Shown here: positions 5,765-14,414 of the stretch, in pieces
Layout: each line of letters starts with the position of its first letter
Numbering within the stretch: the first letter of the stretch is position 1
Origin: Paenibacillus sp. FSL R10-2734
Lineage (GTDB): Bacteria > Bacillota > Bacilli > Paenibacillales > Paenibacillaceae
Assembly (NCBI RefSeq): GCF_037963865.1
Contig: NZ_CP150170.1
Location: forward strand, 6,076,001 to 6,140,000
Length of the DNA: 64,000 bases
Reading direction: 5' to 3'
Notes under the pieces: model-generated
What the model was told of the DNA's origin: nothing
The model's input: only the letters and a program-made list of their open reading frames with translations
Database searches by the model: none
Program-made: the position numbers and the translations under genes

Positions 5765-8356
5765 ATGAGTAAAAAAGTATTAATTGTCGGTGGAGTTGCA
5801 GGAGGTGCCTCGGCAGCCGCTCGACTTCGGAGATTAGATGAAGAGGCTCATATCGTAATGTTTGAGCGTGATCCGTACATTTCTTTTGCCAACTGCGGAC
5901 TGCCTTATTATATCGGAGGTTCCATTCAGGACCGTTCCAAGCTGCTGGTACAGACACCCGAAGCGATGTATAACCGTTTTAACATCGATGTTCGGATTCA
6001 AAGTGAAGTGGTGTCTATCGACCCTGTGAACAAGAAAGTACGAGTAGAAAGTAAAGAAAAAGGCTCCTATGAAGAGAGCTACGATGCGCTTATTTTATCG
6101 CCAGGTGCTAAACCGATTCGTCCGAATTTGCCTGGTATCGAGAGTTCCAAAATCCACATGCTGCGCAACATTCCCGACACTGACAAAATCAAAACTAAAG
6201 TCGAAGCGGAAGGCACTCGTTCAGCCGTTGTGATCGGAGGCGGATTTATCGGTGTTGAAATGGCCGAGAACCTCAGAGAAGCTGGACTCGAAGTTTCGTT
6301 AATTGAAGCGGGGCCGCAAATCCTAGCTCCATTCGATAGTGAAATGTCTTCTATTTTGGCAAAAGAGCTTGATGAGCATGGCGTTAATCTTATTTTTTCG
6401 GATATGGTCCAAGGGTTTGCCGAGGTTGGAGAACAGATTCAGGTTCAATTAGCAAGTGGTACTGTACTTCAAAGTGACATGGTCCTGCTAGCTATCGGCG
6501 TTTCGCCTGACACCTCTTTCTTGAAGGACAGCGGCTTAGAATTCGGTCCTCGCGGCCATATTGTGGTCAATGAACGGATGGAGACAAATCTGGATCAAGT
6601 GTACGCTGTAGGTGACGCGGTTGAAGTGGTTGATTTCGTAAACGGAACTAAAACCGCCATTCCACTAGCAGGCCCTGCCAATAAGCAAGGACGGATTGCA
6701 GCGGACAACGTTAGTGGTTTAGGCACTACTTACAAGGGTTCCCAAGGAACCTCCATCATCAAAGTATTTGGAATCACAGGTGCTTCTACCGGTAATAATG
6801 AAAAAACACTACAACGCTTAGGCTTACCTTATCACGTGATTTATGTACATCCAAGCTCTCATGCAACCTATTATCCTGGGGCAACTCCGATATCTATGAA
6901 GCTGATTTTTGATCCAAAAGGTACAGTGCTCGGAGCACAAGCTGTTGGTTATAGCGGCGTAGATAAACGTATCGACGATATTGCTACAGTGATTCGCTTC
7001 AGAGGTACGGTCACTGATTTAACAGAATTGGAGCTTACTTACGCCCCTCCTTATTCTTCCGCTAAAGATCCGGTGAATATGGCTGGCTTTGCCGCTGAGA
7101 ATATTTTGAAAGGCATGACCACAGTATTCGTTCCTAAGGATTTAGAAGGTCGCGATAAGAACAATACCATTTTGGTTGACGTACGTTCGGAAATCGAGCA
7201 TGCCAACGGTCATATTGAAGGCTCCATTAACATCCCTGTAGATAATCTACGTGGTCGTCTAGCCGAGCTTGATCCTAGTAAAGAAATTTGGGTGTATTGC
7301 CAAGTTGGACTTAGAGGCTACACCGCTTCCCGGATTTTGCAGCAAAAAGGTTTCCGTGTGAAGAATCTGACTGGTGGTTATAAGACGTACCAACTGAGCA
7401 AATATTCGCCTAAAAAAGATGACTTAACGCCAAACGCAGTTCATTCAGCGGCCCGTAAAGAAATTGCAGCAACAGTAGCACCGGCGGAAATGGGGACTGG
7501 GACAATTGGAGCTGGAACAGCTACTGTTATCGAATCAACTACAGCTTCCGCGTCCATCTCTAGCGCACCAGTCTCACCCCCAGTCAAGCAAGAATTGGAT
7601 CTAACACCTGATTCCGTGCTTGATGCCTGCGGACTATGCTGCCCAGGGCCACTGATTCAAGTCAAGATGAGTATGGATCCGCTTCTGGACGGACAAATCT
7701 TGAAGGTAACGGCATCCGATCCAGGATTCTTCGAAGATATTAAGGCATGGGCTCGCATGTCCCAGAACACGCTTTTGCAATTAACGAAGCTGCCTACTGG
7801 TATGATTGAAGCTTATCTGCGCAAAGGAATTACCGAGGATTCAGCATCAGCCGCCGCCGGAGCAGGTGTGCAAGCAATCCAAACAAACAACGCAAGCACG
7901 ATGGTAGTGTTCAGCGGTGATTTGGATAAAGCGATCGCATCCTTCATCATTGCCAATGGAGCAGCCTCCAGCGGTAAAAAGGTTACCATGTTCTTTACCT
8001 TCTGGGGCCTGAACATTATCCGCAAGGATGAGAAAGTGCCTGTGAACAAGAACTTCATCGGCAAAATGTTCGGTGCTATGATGCCACGCGGCAGCCGTAA
8101 ATTGACGCTTTCAAATATGAACATGATGGGCATGGGTTCCAAGATGATTCGCTCTGTAATGAAGAACAATAATGTCTCTTCATTAGAAGAATTGATTCAG
8201 ATGGCTGTTGACCAAGGCGTCGAGATCGTCGCTTGCCAAATGTCTATGGATCTTATGGGCATCACCCGCGAAGAACTAATCGACGGCGTTGGAATCGGCG
8301 GGGTAGGTTATTACCTCGGCCAAGCCGACCAATCAAGTCATAACCTATTTATCTAA
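5765..8356 (+). CDS. CoA-disulfide reductase / rhodanese / TusA / DsrE fusion protein
   Basis: The product has 863 residues in four modules. Residues 1-445 are an FAD- and NAD(P)H-dependent pyridine nucleotide-disulfide oxidoreductase, with VGGVAGGASAAARL at the N-terminus, redox Cys44 in FANCGLPYYIGG as in CoA-disulfide reductases, and a second nucleotide site VVIGGGFIGVEMAE. Residues 465-545 are a rhodanese with Cys512 in WVYCQVGLRG. After an Ala/Thr-rich linker, residues 618-690 are TusA-like with Cys626 in CGLCCPGPLIQVK. Residues 710-863 are DsrE-like, with Cys824 in EIVACQMSMDLMG. Together they could receive, relay and reduce sulfane sulfur on one chain in the cytoplasm. AGGGGAGGA in the arsR tail serves as ribosome binding site. 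Such fusions are known in Bacillales. Confidence 0.93.
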   Translation: MSKKVLIVGGVAGGASAAARLRRLDEEAHIVMFERDPYISFANCGLPYYIGGSIQDRSKLLVQTPEAMYNRFNIDVRIQSEVVSIDPVNKKVRVESKEKGSYEESYDALILSPGAKPIRPNLPGIESSKIHMLRNIPDTDKIKTKVEAEGTRSAVVIGGGFIGVEMAENLREAGLEVSLIEAGPQILAPFDSEMSSILAKELDEHGVNLIFSDMVQGFAEVGEQIQVQLASGTVLQSDMVLLAIGVSPDTSFLKDSGLEFGPRGHIVVNERMETNLDQVYAVGDAVEVVDFVNGTKTAIPLAGPANKQGRIAADNVSGLGTTYKGSQGTSIIKVFGITGASTGNNEKTLQRLGLPYHVIYVHPSSHATYYPGATPISMKLIFDPKGTVLGAQAVGYSGVDKRIDDIATVIRFRGTVTDLTELELTYAPPYSSAKDPVNMAGFAAENILKGMTTVFVPKDLEGRDKNNTILVDVRSEIEHANGHIEGSINIPVDNLRGRLAELDPSKEIWVYCQVGLRGYTASRILQQKGFRVKNLTGGYKTYQLSKYSPKKDDLTPNAVHSAARKEIAATVAPAEMGTGTIGAGTATVIESTTASASISSAPVSPPVKQELDLTPDSVLDACGLCCPGPLIQVKMSMDPLLDGQILKVTASDPGFFEDIKAWARMSQNTLLQLTKLPTGMIEAYLRKGITEDSASAAAGAGVQAIQTNNASTMVVFSGDLDKAIASFIIANGAASSGKKVTMFFTFWGLNIIRKDEKVPVNKNFIGKMFGAMMPRGSRKLTLSNMNMMGMGSKMIRSVMKNNNVSSLEELIQMAVDQGVEIVACQMSMDLMGITREELIDGVGIGGVGYYLGQADQSSHNLFI

Positions 8357-8370
8357 ATTGTTAACAGTAA

Positions 8371-8406
8371 AGAGACTCCTCTATTTATATAGAAGAGTCT
8401 CTTTTT
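8371..8406 (+). terminator. Terminator of the arsR-cdr operon
   Basis: AGAGACTC and GAGTCTCT form an eight-pair stem closing a 14-base loop, and CTTTTT follows on the plus strand. It lies 15 bp after the fusion gene. The reverse direction faces the converging GH3 gene (end 8437) and could serve it too. Confidence 0.85.
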
Positions 8407-8436
8407 ACGGCTGTTCTTTTCAATGAATCCCGAATT

Positions 8437-10701
8437 CTACTCTACAGCCAAAGCATTAAACTCTTGCAGATCCTTGGCTAAATCTTCTTCCGTGTATTTC
8501 CCTTGCCCGAACCCAACCAGCGCCCGTAGCGGCATATATTTCATCATCGCCATGAACATTTCTGGATTATCGTCCATCGCACCTTCCATTCCAAAAATAC
8601 TACTGAATTTCTTAACTTGTTCTGCCGTACGTGGATTGTCTAGCAAGTCACCGATGGTACTGTTGCGGTGATAACGCAACGCAAGCGGCGTAGTCGATTC
8701 CACTTCAATAGAAGCAGTCAGACGAATATCCCGCGAAGATGAACCGATAGCAATGTCAAAAACTCCACTTTCCACATGCCAATCGCTAATGTTGACGTTG
8801 TAATAAGCAAAGGAACGTTTATCCAGTTCAAAAGAAACCTCTCGTTCTTCACCAGGCTGAAGCTCTAGCTTTTGGAAGCCTTTTAGTTCCTTAAGTGGAC
8901 GGATCACTCCGCTCTCCACATCCCTAACATAGAGCTGAACAATTTCTTTTCCTGCGCGAGCACCTGTATTTTTGACGGTAGCCGTAACTTGAACGGTCTC
9001 AGTGTCCTTTATGCTGCTCTTGGAGATGCTCAAATTGCTGTATTGAAACTCTGTGTAGCTAAGACCGAAGCCGAAAGGAAATAGTGGTTCAAGCTCTTTT
9101 TTATCATAATAACGATAGCCTACAAACAAACCTTCTTTATACTCTACTGTATCCCCTTCACCTGGGAAATTAAGAAAGGATGGATTGTCGCTAAGCTTCA
9201 TCGGGAAGGTCTCTGCCAGTTTGCCGCTTGGGCTGACCTCTCCAAACAATAAATCTGCCACTGCACCACCAAAAGCCTGACCACCTAAATAACCTTCAAG
9301 AATCCCCTTCGTTTTATGGATCCAAGGCATTTCTATTGGTGAACCATTGCTGAGTACGACAACGATATTGCTTTGCACCTCAGCCACTGCATTGATCAGC
9401 GCTTTATGGTTCTCTGGAAGTGACAAGTGGCTGCGATCGTAACCCTCCGACTCATAGTTATCTGGAAGTCCAAGGAACAATACGGCTACATCCCCTTTTG
9501 CCGCTGTATCCCTTGCCTCTTGTAGCAAAACTTCATTAATCCCGTCATGGTTTAGTTCATATCCTTGCGCGTATAGTAGCTCGGCAGAACCTGCAAGAGC
9601 CTTCATCTCTTCAAAAGCATCGTCCAATTTAGTCGGATTCACATGTGAGCTGCCCCCACCCTGATAACGCGGATTTCTTGCAAACTCACCTATGACCGCA
9701 ATCGTTCCTTGTTTAGACAGTGGTAAAATATGATCCTCATTTCTAAGGAGCACCATGCTCTCCCGCGCCACTTCACGAGCCAGACGGTGATGCTCTTCTG
9801 CATTAAATGAAGCATTATCTTTACGGTTCTCTACCGCCTTAAAAACAAATGTAAGCAACCGTTCCACTGCAAGGTTTAACGTTTCTTCAGCCAGCTCACC
9901 ACTTTGCACCGCTGCGACAATCTTAGCATCACCAATTCCTCCGGTTGACGGCATTTCCAGCTCCAGCCCTGCTTGCAGTGCCTTCACCCGTTCATTGACC
10001 GCACCCCAGTCGGAAACGACGAATCCCTCGTAGCCCCATTCTTCTCTAAGAATCTTAGTCAGAAGAAATTCACTCTCTGAAGCATATTCTCCGTTTACCC
10101 GGTTGTAAGAGCACATCACGCTCCATGGTTGACTCTGCTTAACTGCACCTTCAAAGCTAGCCAGATAAATCTCCCGTAGCGTCCGCTCATCAATAACGGC
10201 ATCAACAGACATTCTCCGGTGCTCCTGATTATTAGCAGCAAAATGCTTGAGCGAGGTGCCTACCCCTTCACTTTGCACACCATTAATATGATTCCCACCC
10301 ATCTCCGAAGAAAGATAAGGGTCCTCCGAAAAATATTCAAAGTTACGACCGTTCAATGGAGAGCGCTTAATATTGGTTCCCGGTCCGAGCAGAACAGCGA
10401 CGTTCTCTGCTTGACACTCTTTCCCGAGCGCTTTACCTACACGTCCGATTAAATCCCGATCCCAGGAAGAAGCCATCCCTGCTGCCGAAGGAAAACAAGT
10501 CGCGGGTACACTGTTATTGAGTCCGAGGTGATCGGCGCTCTCTTTTTGCTTACGTAAACCATGGGGTCCGTCCGTTACCATTAAAGAAGGGATTCCGAGT
10601 CGTTCAATGCCCTTAGTATGCCAGAAATCAAGCCCTGAGCAGAGTCCTGCTTTCTCCTCAAGGGTCATTTGTGATATGAGTTCATGAATGTTGGTTTTCA
10701 T
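8437..10701 (-). CDS. Beta-glucosidase, glycoside hydrolase family 3
   Basis: The product has 754 residues and the complete three-domain GH3 layout. The catalytic barrel runs from residue 1 to about 330 (VTDGPHGLR, KHFAANNQEHRR, nucleophile Asp in GFVVSDWGAV). The alpha/beta sandwich follows (VAVIGEFARNP, GLPDNYESEGYDR), then a C-terminal fibronectin III-like domain (GKEIVQLYVRDV, FELDKRSFAYYN). The motif FPFGFGLSYTEF is typical of bacterial beta-glucosidases. There is no signal peptide, so it acts in the cytoplasm on cello-oligosaccharides or aryl glucosides. The ATG at 10701 follows AGAGGAGG; an ATG at 10734 lacks a ribosome binding site. An AraC-family regulator is divergently transcribed 121 bp away and probably controls it. 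Confidence 0.93.
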   Translation of the reverse strand: MKTNIHELISQMTLEEKAGLCSGLDFWHTKGIERLGIPSLMVTDGPHGLRKQKESADHLGLNNSVPATCFPSAAGMASSWDRDLIGRVGKALGKECQAENVAVLLGPGTNIKRSPLNGRNFEYFSEDPYLSSEMGGNHINGVQSEGVGTSLKHFAANNQEHRRMSVDAVIDERTLREIYLASFEGAVKQSQPWSVMCSYNRVNGEYASESEFLLTKILREEWGYEGFVVSDWGAVNERVKALQAGLELEMPSTGGIGDAKIVAAVQSGELAEETLNLAVERLLTFVFKAVENRKDNASFNAEEHHRLAREVARESMVLLRNEDHILPLSKQGTIAVIGEFARNPRYQGGGSSHVNPTKLDDAFEEMKALAGSAELLYAQGYELNHDGINEVLLQEARDTAAKGDVAVLFLGLPDNYESEGYDRSHLSLPENHKALINAVAEVQSNIVVVLSNGSPIEMPWIHKTKGILEGYLGGQAFGGAVADLLFGEVSPSGKLAETFPMKLSDNPSFLNFPGEGDTVEYKEGLFVGYRYYDKKELEPLFPFGFGLSYTEFQYSNLSISKSSIKDTETVQVTATVKNTGARAGKEIVQLYVRDVESGVIRPLKELKGFQKLELQPGEEREVSFELDKRSFAYYNVNISDWHVESGVFDIAIGSSSRDIRLTASIEVESTTPLALRYHRNSTIGDLLDNPRTAEQVKKFSSIFGMEGAMDDNPEMFMAMMKYMPLRALVGFGQGKYTEEDLAKDLQEFNALAVE

Positions 10702-10822
10702 AAAAATACCTCCTCTGAATGTATCTATCCCCATTTTAATCTACTTCATTTTGTATTTATGGCATTATTATTGTATTTTTGGTATTCTGGTTGGGTGAGG
10801 GGGCTGAAAAAATGATAGATCA

Positions 10823-12088
10823 TTGGACGATCATGAAGATGCTCAATATATCTGTAAAGTGTTGTATGAATCACTGCAAATTCCTGTGTTTCTGCTGGAC
10901 TCCAATCGGAGAATCGAGCTAGCGCTGCCTTCCTCTTCGGAGAGCGCCCCATGGGTTCATAACATCAATGAGCTGCTTTCAGAAATTGCAGATTCTACTA
11001 AAAGCGAGAACAATTCTAATCACGATAGCTCAAATTCCTCTATACCGATTATTCGCACCACTAATTTTCTTGAGAATTATATCCTTCTCCATCTGCCCTC
11101 AGACAGCAGTAACGGGGGAAGCATTGTGATCGGTCCTACACTGTATACTCAACTTTCAGAGGACAATATGACCAGTCTGATGCGCGACCATGAGGTTCCA
11201 CTCAGACTTCACGAGCACTGGATGAAATACTACCGCAGCTTGACCGTGCTAAATAAAATGAGACTCTACCATACCGCTATGCTGCTGTACTCGCTCGTCA
11301 CCGGAAAGACGTTATCCCTTAGCGAACTACTACTCGACGTCCGAACCCTTGAACATAAACAGCTTCCCGCAGGCAGTTTGGACTTGGATGTTTCCTTTCG
11401 ACGGGAGAATACATGGCTGCACCACGAACCCATGCTGGAAAAAGCTTTATTTCACCATATCAAAAATGGAAATAAAGCTGAGCTACTTCGTGTCCAAGCA
11501 ACCTTCTCTGAAGACAATTATGGAGTCCTCTCCAAGAAGAGCCATTTACGCAACAAAAAGAATCTGGCGATCTCCTGTATTACACTCGCTACACGAGCCG
11601 CTATTGATGGAGGACTGTATTGGGAGATTTCTTATACCCTAAGCGACTTTCATATCCAGCATATCGAAGAACTAAAAAATATTCCCGCTGTAGATCATGC
11701 CATTCTTAATGCACTATGCGATTTCGCAGACCATGTCAAAGAGAGCCGGATGGCGAAATTCTCGCGCACCGTGGCCCTCTGTCAGAACTATATTTTTAAT
11801 CACTTATATGAGGAACTTTCCTTGGATAAGCTAGCTGAAGTCGCAGGATTGAACAAAAGCTATCTTTCCCTATTATTTAAGAAGGAAACAGGCTTCACGA
11901 TCAGTGATTTTATTCAATTAGAGCGAATTGTAGAAGCCAAACGGTTAATCGAATTACCGGGTATTAGCTTATCGGATATCGCTACCAGGCTACACTTCAA
12001 CGACCAGAGCTATTTTACCAAAGTGTTTAAGAAATATACCGGCACCACCCCTAAGCAATTCAGAAGAAATTGGGAAAGCACACTTTAG
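10823..12088 (+). CDS. AraC-family transcriptional regulator
   Basis: The product has 421 residues. The N-terminal 300 form an uncharacterised sensor region; the C-terminal 100 are two AraC helix-turn-helix motifs (LDKLAEVAGLNKSYLSLLFKK and SDIATRLHFNDQSYFTKVFKK, TPKQFR ending). It is divergent from the GH3 beta-glucosidase and is probably its sugar-responsive activator. The start is uncertain. The frame opens at a TTG at 10823 with no ribosome binding site at normal distance, while a strong GAGGGGG site sits before an ATG at 10812 in a different frame that ends after 35 codons. A one-base indel near 10815-10822 would join them. Confidence 0.85.
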   Translation: MDDHEDAQYICKVLYESLQIPVFLLDSNRRIELALPSSSESAPWVHNINELLSEIADSTKSENNSNHDSSNSSIPIIRTTNFLENYILLHLPSDSSNGGSIVIGPTLYTQLSEDNMTSLMRDHEVPLRLHEHWMKYYRSLTVLNKMRLYHTAMLLYSLVTGKTLSLSELLLDVRTLEHKQLPAGSLDLDVSFRRENTWLHHEPMLEKALFHHIKNGNKAELLRVQATFSEDNYGVLSKKSHLRNKKNLAISCITLATRAAIDGGLYWEISYTLSDFHIQHIEELKNIPAVDHAILNALCDFADHVKESRMAKFSRTVALCQNYIFNHLYEELSLDKLAEVAGLNKSYLSLLFKKETGFTISDFIQLERIVEAKRLIELPGISLSDIATRLHFNDQSYFTKVFKKYTGTTPKQFRRNWESTL

Positions 12089-12123
12089 GTATAGGTAACA
12101 TGACAAAAAATCTAAATAGAGGA

Positions 12124-13284
12124 TTAAAGATCAGTTATTGCTGCCAGAACAGTATTGTTGAAATAATCAACATACATATTTTTAAATGGCTTCTGGTGAT
12201 CTAGCTCTACGGATAAATGAACCGTAACTGTCTGATAAATCGGATCAACGCATAGGAAAGGACCTGCTGCACCCCAGTGTGAATAAGCTTCTGGAGAGAA
12301 CAAATCTCCACCGTCACGCTTCATGCCGTTAATCGCCCATCCGTACCCCCAATATGCTTCTGGAAAAACCTCGTCTCTATATTGTGAGGATACGCCTGGG
12401 ATCTGATTACGGGTCATTTCTTTTACTGTTACCGGACTAAGGAATCGTACTCCGTTATAAAGCCCACCGTTAAGAAACATCTGGCCAAAGACAGCCAAGT
12501 CAATAGCCGTGGAGTAAGCGCCTCCCCCAGCAGATACGGAATTCAAATTGTACTCGCTGTCTACCCATTCCGCGCACGCTGCCTCTGGTGCACGTCTAAC
12601 TACTTTGTCTCGTACTTCCATCGGCACACGATAATATGTATTTTCCATCCCAAGCGGTTTAAAAATGGTTTCCTTTACGAATATATCATAAGCTTGTCCA
12701 CTAACACGCCGGATGATTTCACCCAACAGCTCATAACCATATCCACAGTAAGACATGACCGTACCCGGTTCGTTACTAAGCGGTGCATCAAAACCACCAT
12801 ACAAGTACTTATGCTGATCTGGATCTTGATTAGGTTCGTGAGGAGGGTAGTCCCCTTGTTCCTGCTTCGTCTGTCCATTCTGCCAAATGACTTCACCATC
12901 CAAGCCAGAGGTATGTGTCAACAAGTGATGTACGCATACCTTTGTTTTGCCTTCACCTATGAATTCGGGGATGTAATCAGAAACAGGTCTGTTTAGACCT
13001 ACCTTCCCTTGTTCCATTAACATCATAATAGCGGTTGCCGTAAACAATTTTGTTATGGAGCATATCGGATATATGGCATCTACAGATAATTCCGCTGCGC
13101 CTGGCTCTGGACCGAATTTCCCGTTCGCTTGATGGACTAGCACTATCCCCCTTCTCGCAGCAACAATAACTTGTGCCGGTGTGATGTTGTCTTCAACCAT
13201 TTGCGCGGCTGCTGTACGTATGCGCTCTACACCATAAGCCGACACCCCTGCCTGTTCTAACGAATTGAATAATAGTATTTTCAT
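12124..13284 (-). CDS. Serine hydrolase of the beta-lactamase/PBP (class C) family
   Basis: This 386-residue protein has the class C beta-lactamase/penicillin-binding fold. The nucleophile motif SxxK appears as CSITKLFT, the YxN-type motif as SYCGYGYE, and the third motif as SHWGAAGP (HWG in place of KTG). No signal peptide is visible, so it is probably a cytoplasmic esterase or peptidase rather than a secreted beta-lactamase. GGAGGG precedes the ATG. It is transcribed alone, converging with the AraC gene. The family includes esterases, D-amino-acid peptidases and lactamases, and the sequence does not separate these. Confidence 0.88.
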   Translation of the reverse strand: MKILLFNSLEQAGVSAYGVERIRTAAAQMVEDNITPAQVIVAARRGIVLVHQANGKFGPEPGAAELSVDAIYPICSITKLFTATAIMMLMEQGKVGLNRPVSDYIPEFIGEGKTKVCVHHLLTHTSGLDGEVIWQNGQTKQEQGDYPPHEPNQDPDQHKYLYGGFDAPLSNEPGTVMSYCGYGYELLGEIIRRVSGQAYDIFVKETIFKPLGMENTYYRVPMEVRDKVVRRAPEAACAEWVDSEYNLNSVSAGGGAYSTAIDLAVFGQMFLNGGLYNGVRFLSPVTVKEMTRNQIPGVSSQYRDEVFPEAYWGYGWAINGMKRDGGDLFSPEAYSHWGAAGPFLCVDPIYQTVTVHLSVELDHQKPFKNMYVDYFNNTVLAAITDL

Positions 13285-13404
13285 GGGTAGCCCTCCATAA
13301 TGTTTTATTTAACACTTATATAAAATATTATACAAATACATTAAATAATCCTGCTTGCTAACTATTTTCCTGTGACTTCATTGTGAATGCGCTATTCTTA
13401 ATAA

Positions 13405-13446
13405 AAGAAAAACGCTATTCTCGGTTTTATCTCGAAAATTAGCGTT
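13405..13446 (-). terminator. Terminator of the metallophosphoesterase-like gene
   Basis: On the minus strand AACGCTA and TAGCGTT form the stem, with a partly pairing interior, and TTTTTCTTTT follows. It lies 27 bp after the stop at 13473 and before the serine hydrolase gene. Confidence 0.75.
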
Positions 13447-13472
13447 TTGTTTTCACAGTGTCCTCTTCTTTA

Positions 13473-14270
13473 CTAAGTAACAGCTACCTTAAAAGCATCT
13501 ACATTAACGGCAGACCCATTGATGGTCAATGTAGCATTATAGAATCCCCGATCACCATTTGGCTTACATTTATAATCACCAGAACATCCGCACACGAAGA
13601 ATTTCGTTTGGGTATAACCCGGATAAATATTGGTAAGCTTTCGGTAAAACAGATGTCCATGATGCGTGAAAATTGCCAGTACTTTATCTCTCACCTTCGC
13701 AGGAATAGCCGCAAAAAACTTAGCAGTCTCCGCTGCGCTTAATACATGGTTAGAATCTACCGTGATCCCGCTCACTTTTAAAGGCCAATGAAAATCAATA
13801 ATATAGTAATACTTCTCATCTAAATTTTTTAATAAAGTGATACTGCCCGGCGTGAACCTTCCAAGAGCACAATTAAGCCATACATACTTCACCTTGCCCT
13901 GTGTCCCTGGGAAATTCATTTTCCCTTCAACTGCGCCTAAATATTGCGTGAATAAGGACTGGGTACTTGCCTCCCAATTTCCTATCGACGCTTTATAAGG
14001 GATATTCCCGAGCGTGCTTGTCACCGTATCCTTGAAATCCTTGTAGTAAGCGTCTGCATTATTCCCATGATTAGCCCCCGCTTGTGTGTTATCTCCCCCA
14101 AAAATAATAAATCTCTTATTCCCGCTGCCTACTACCTTTGGTAAAAGATTTTTAAAAATGCTTGAGCTATTCCCGTACCCTACGTGACTATCGCCAATGA
14201 CTGCGAAGTTAATGGTTTGAGCCGACAGAAGACTTCGCTTCTTAGTGGATACTATCTGCTTTTTCAACAT
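13473..14270 (-). CDS. Calcineurin-like metallophosphoesterase family protein with altered motifs
   Basis: The product has 265 residues. The first two metallophosphoesterase motifs are intact: FAVIGDSHVG (DxH) and FGGDNT (GD). The third reads GNWEA where GNHE is expected, a His-containing strand IFTHHGH follows, and the last motif GHxH appears as CGCSGD. Two of five metal-ligand motifs are therefore changed, so activity may be altered or lost. I chose the ATG at 14270 behind AGAGGTGAT; the frame extends to 14369 without a ribosome binding site. It is flanked on both sides by terminators and is probably a single-gene unit. There is no signal peptide. The substrate is unknown. Confidence 0.75.
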   Translation of the reverse strand: MLKKQIVSTKKRSLLSAQTINFAVIGDSHVGYGNSSSIFKNLLPKVVGSGNKRFIIFGGDNTQAGANHGNNADAYYKDFKDTVTSTLGNIPYKASIGNWEASTQSLFTQYLGAVEGKMNFPGTQGKVKYVWLNCALGRFTPGSITLLKNLDEKYYYIIDFHWPLKVSGITVDSNHVLSAAETAKFFAAIPAKVRDKVLAIFTHHGHLFYRKLTNIYPGYTQTKFFVCGCSGDYKCKPNGDRGFYNATLTINGSAVNVDAFKVAVT

Positions 14271-14371
14271 AATCACCTCTTTGAAATGGATGAAGTATAC
14301 ATAGTAGTATTTATATTCATTTCGGATTGGGTACTCTTGGACCAATCGATTCATTAGGAAGTAACACAAAC

Positions 14372-14410
14372 AAAAAAGAGGACTGCGGTACTAATCACCG
14401 TTGTCCTCTT
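14372..14410 (-). terminator. Terminator after the chemoreceptor gene
   Basis: On the minus strand AAGAGGACAACGG and its partner CCGCAGTCCTCTT form a long stem followed by TTTTTTG. It lies directly after the chemoreceptor stop at 14415 and closes the YesM/YesN operon. A near-identical hairpin occurs at 31735-31771. Confidence 0.85.
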
Positions 14411-14414
14411 CGGT

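Noticed and set aside
7813..8169. 118-codon minus-strand frame inside the fused sulfur enzyme
   Set aside because: It is antisense to the DsrE module and has no start signals of its own.
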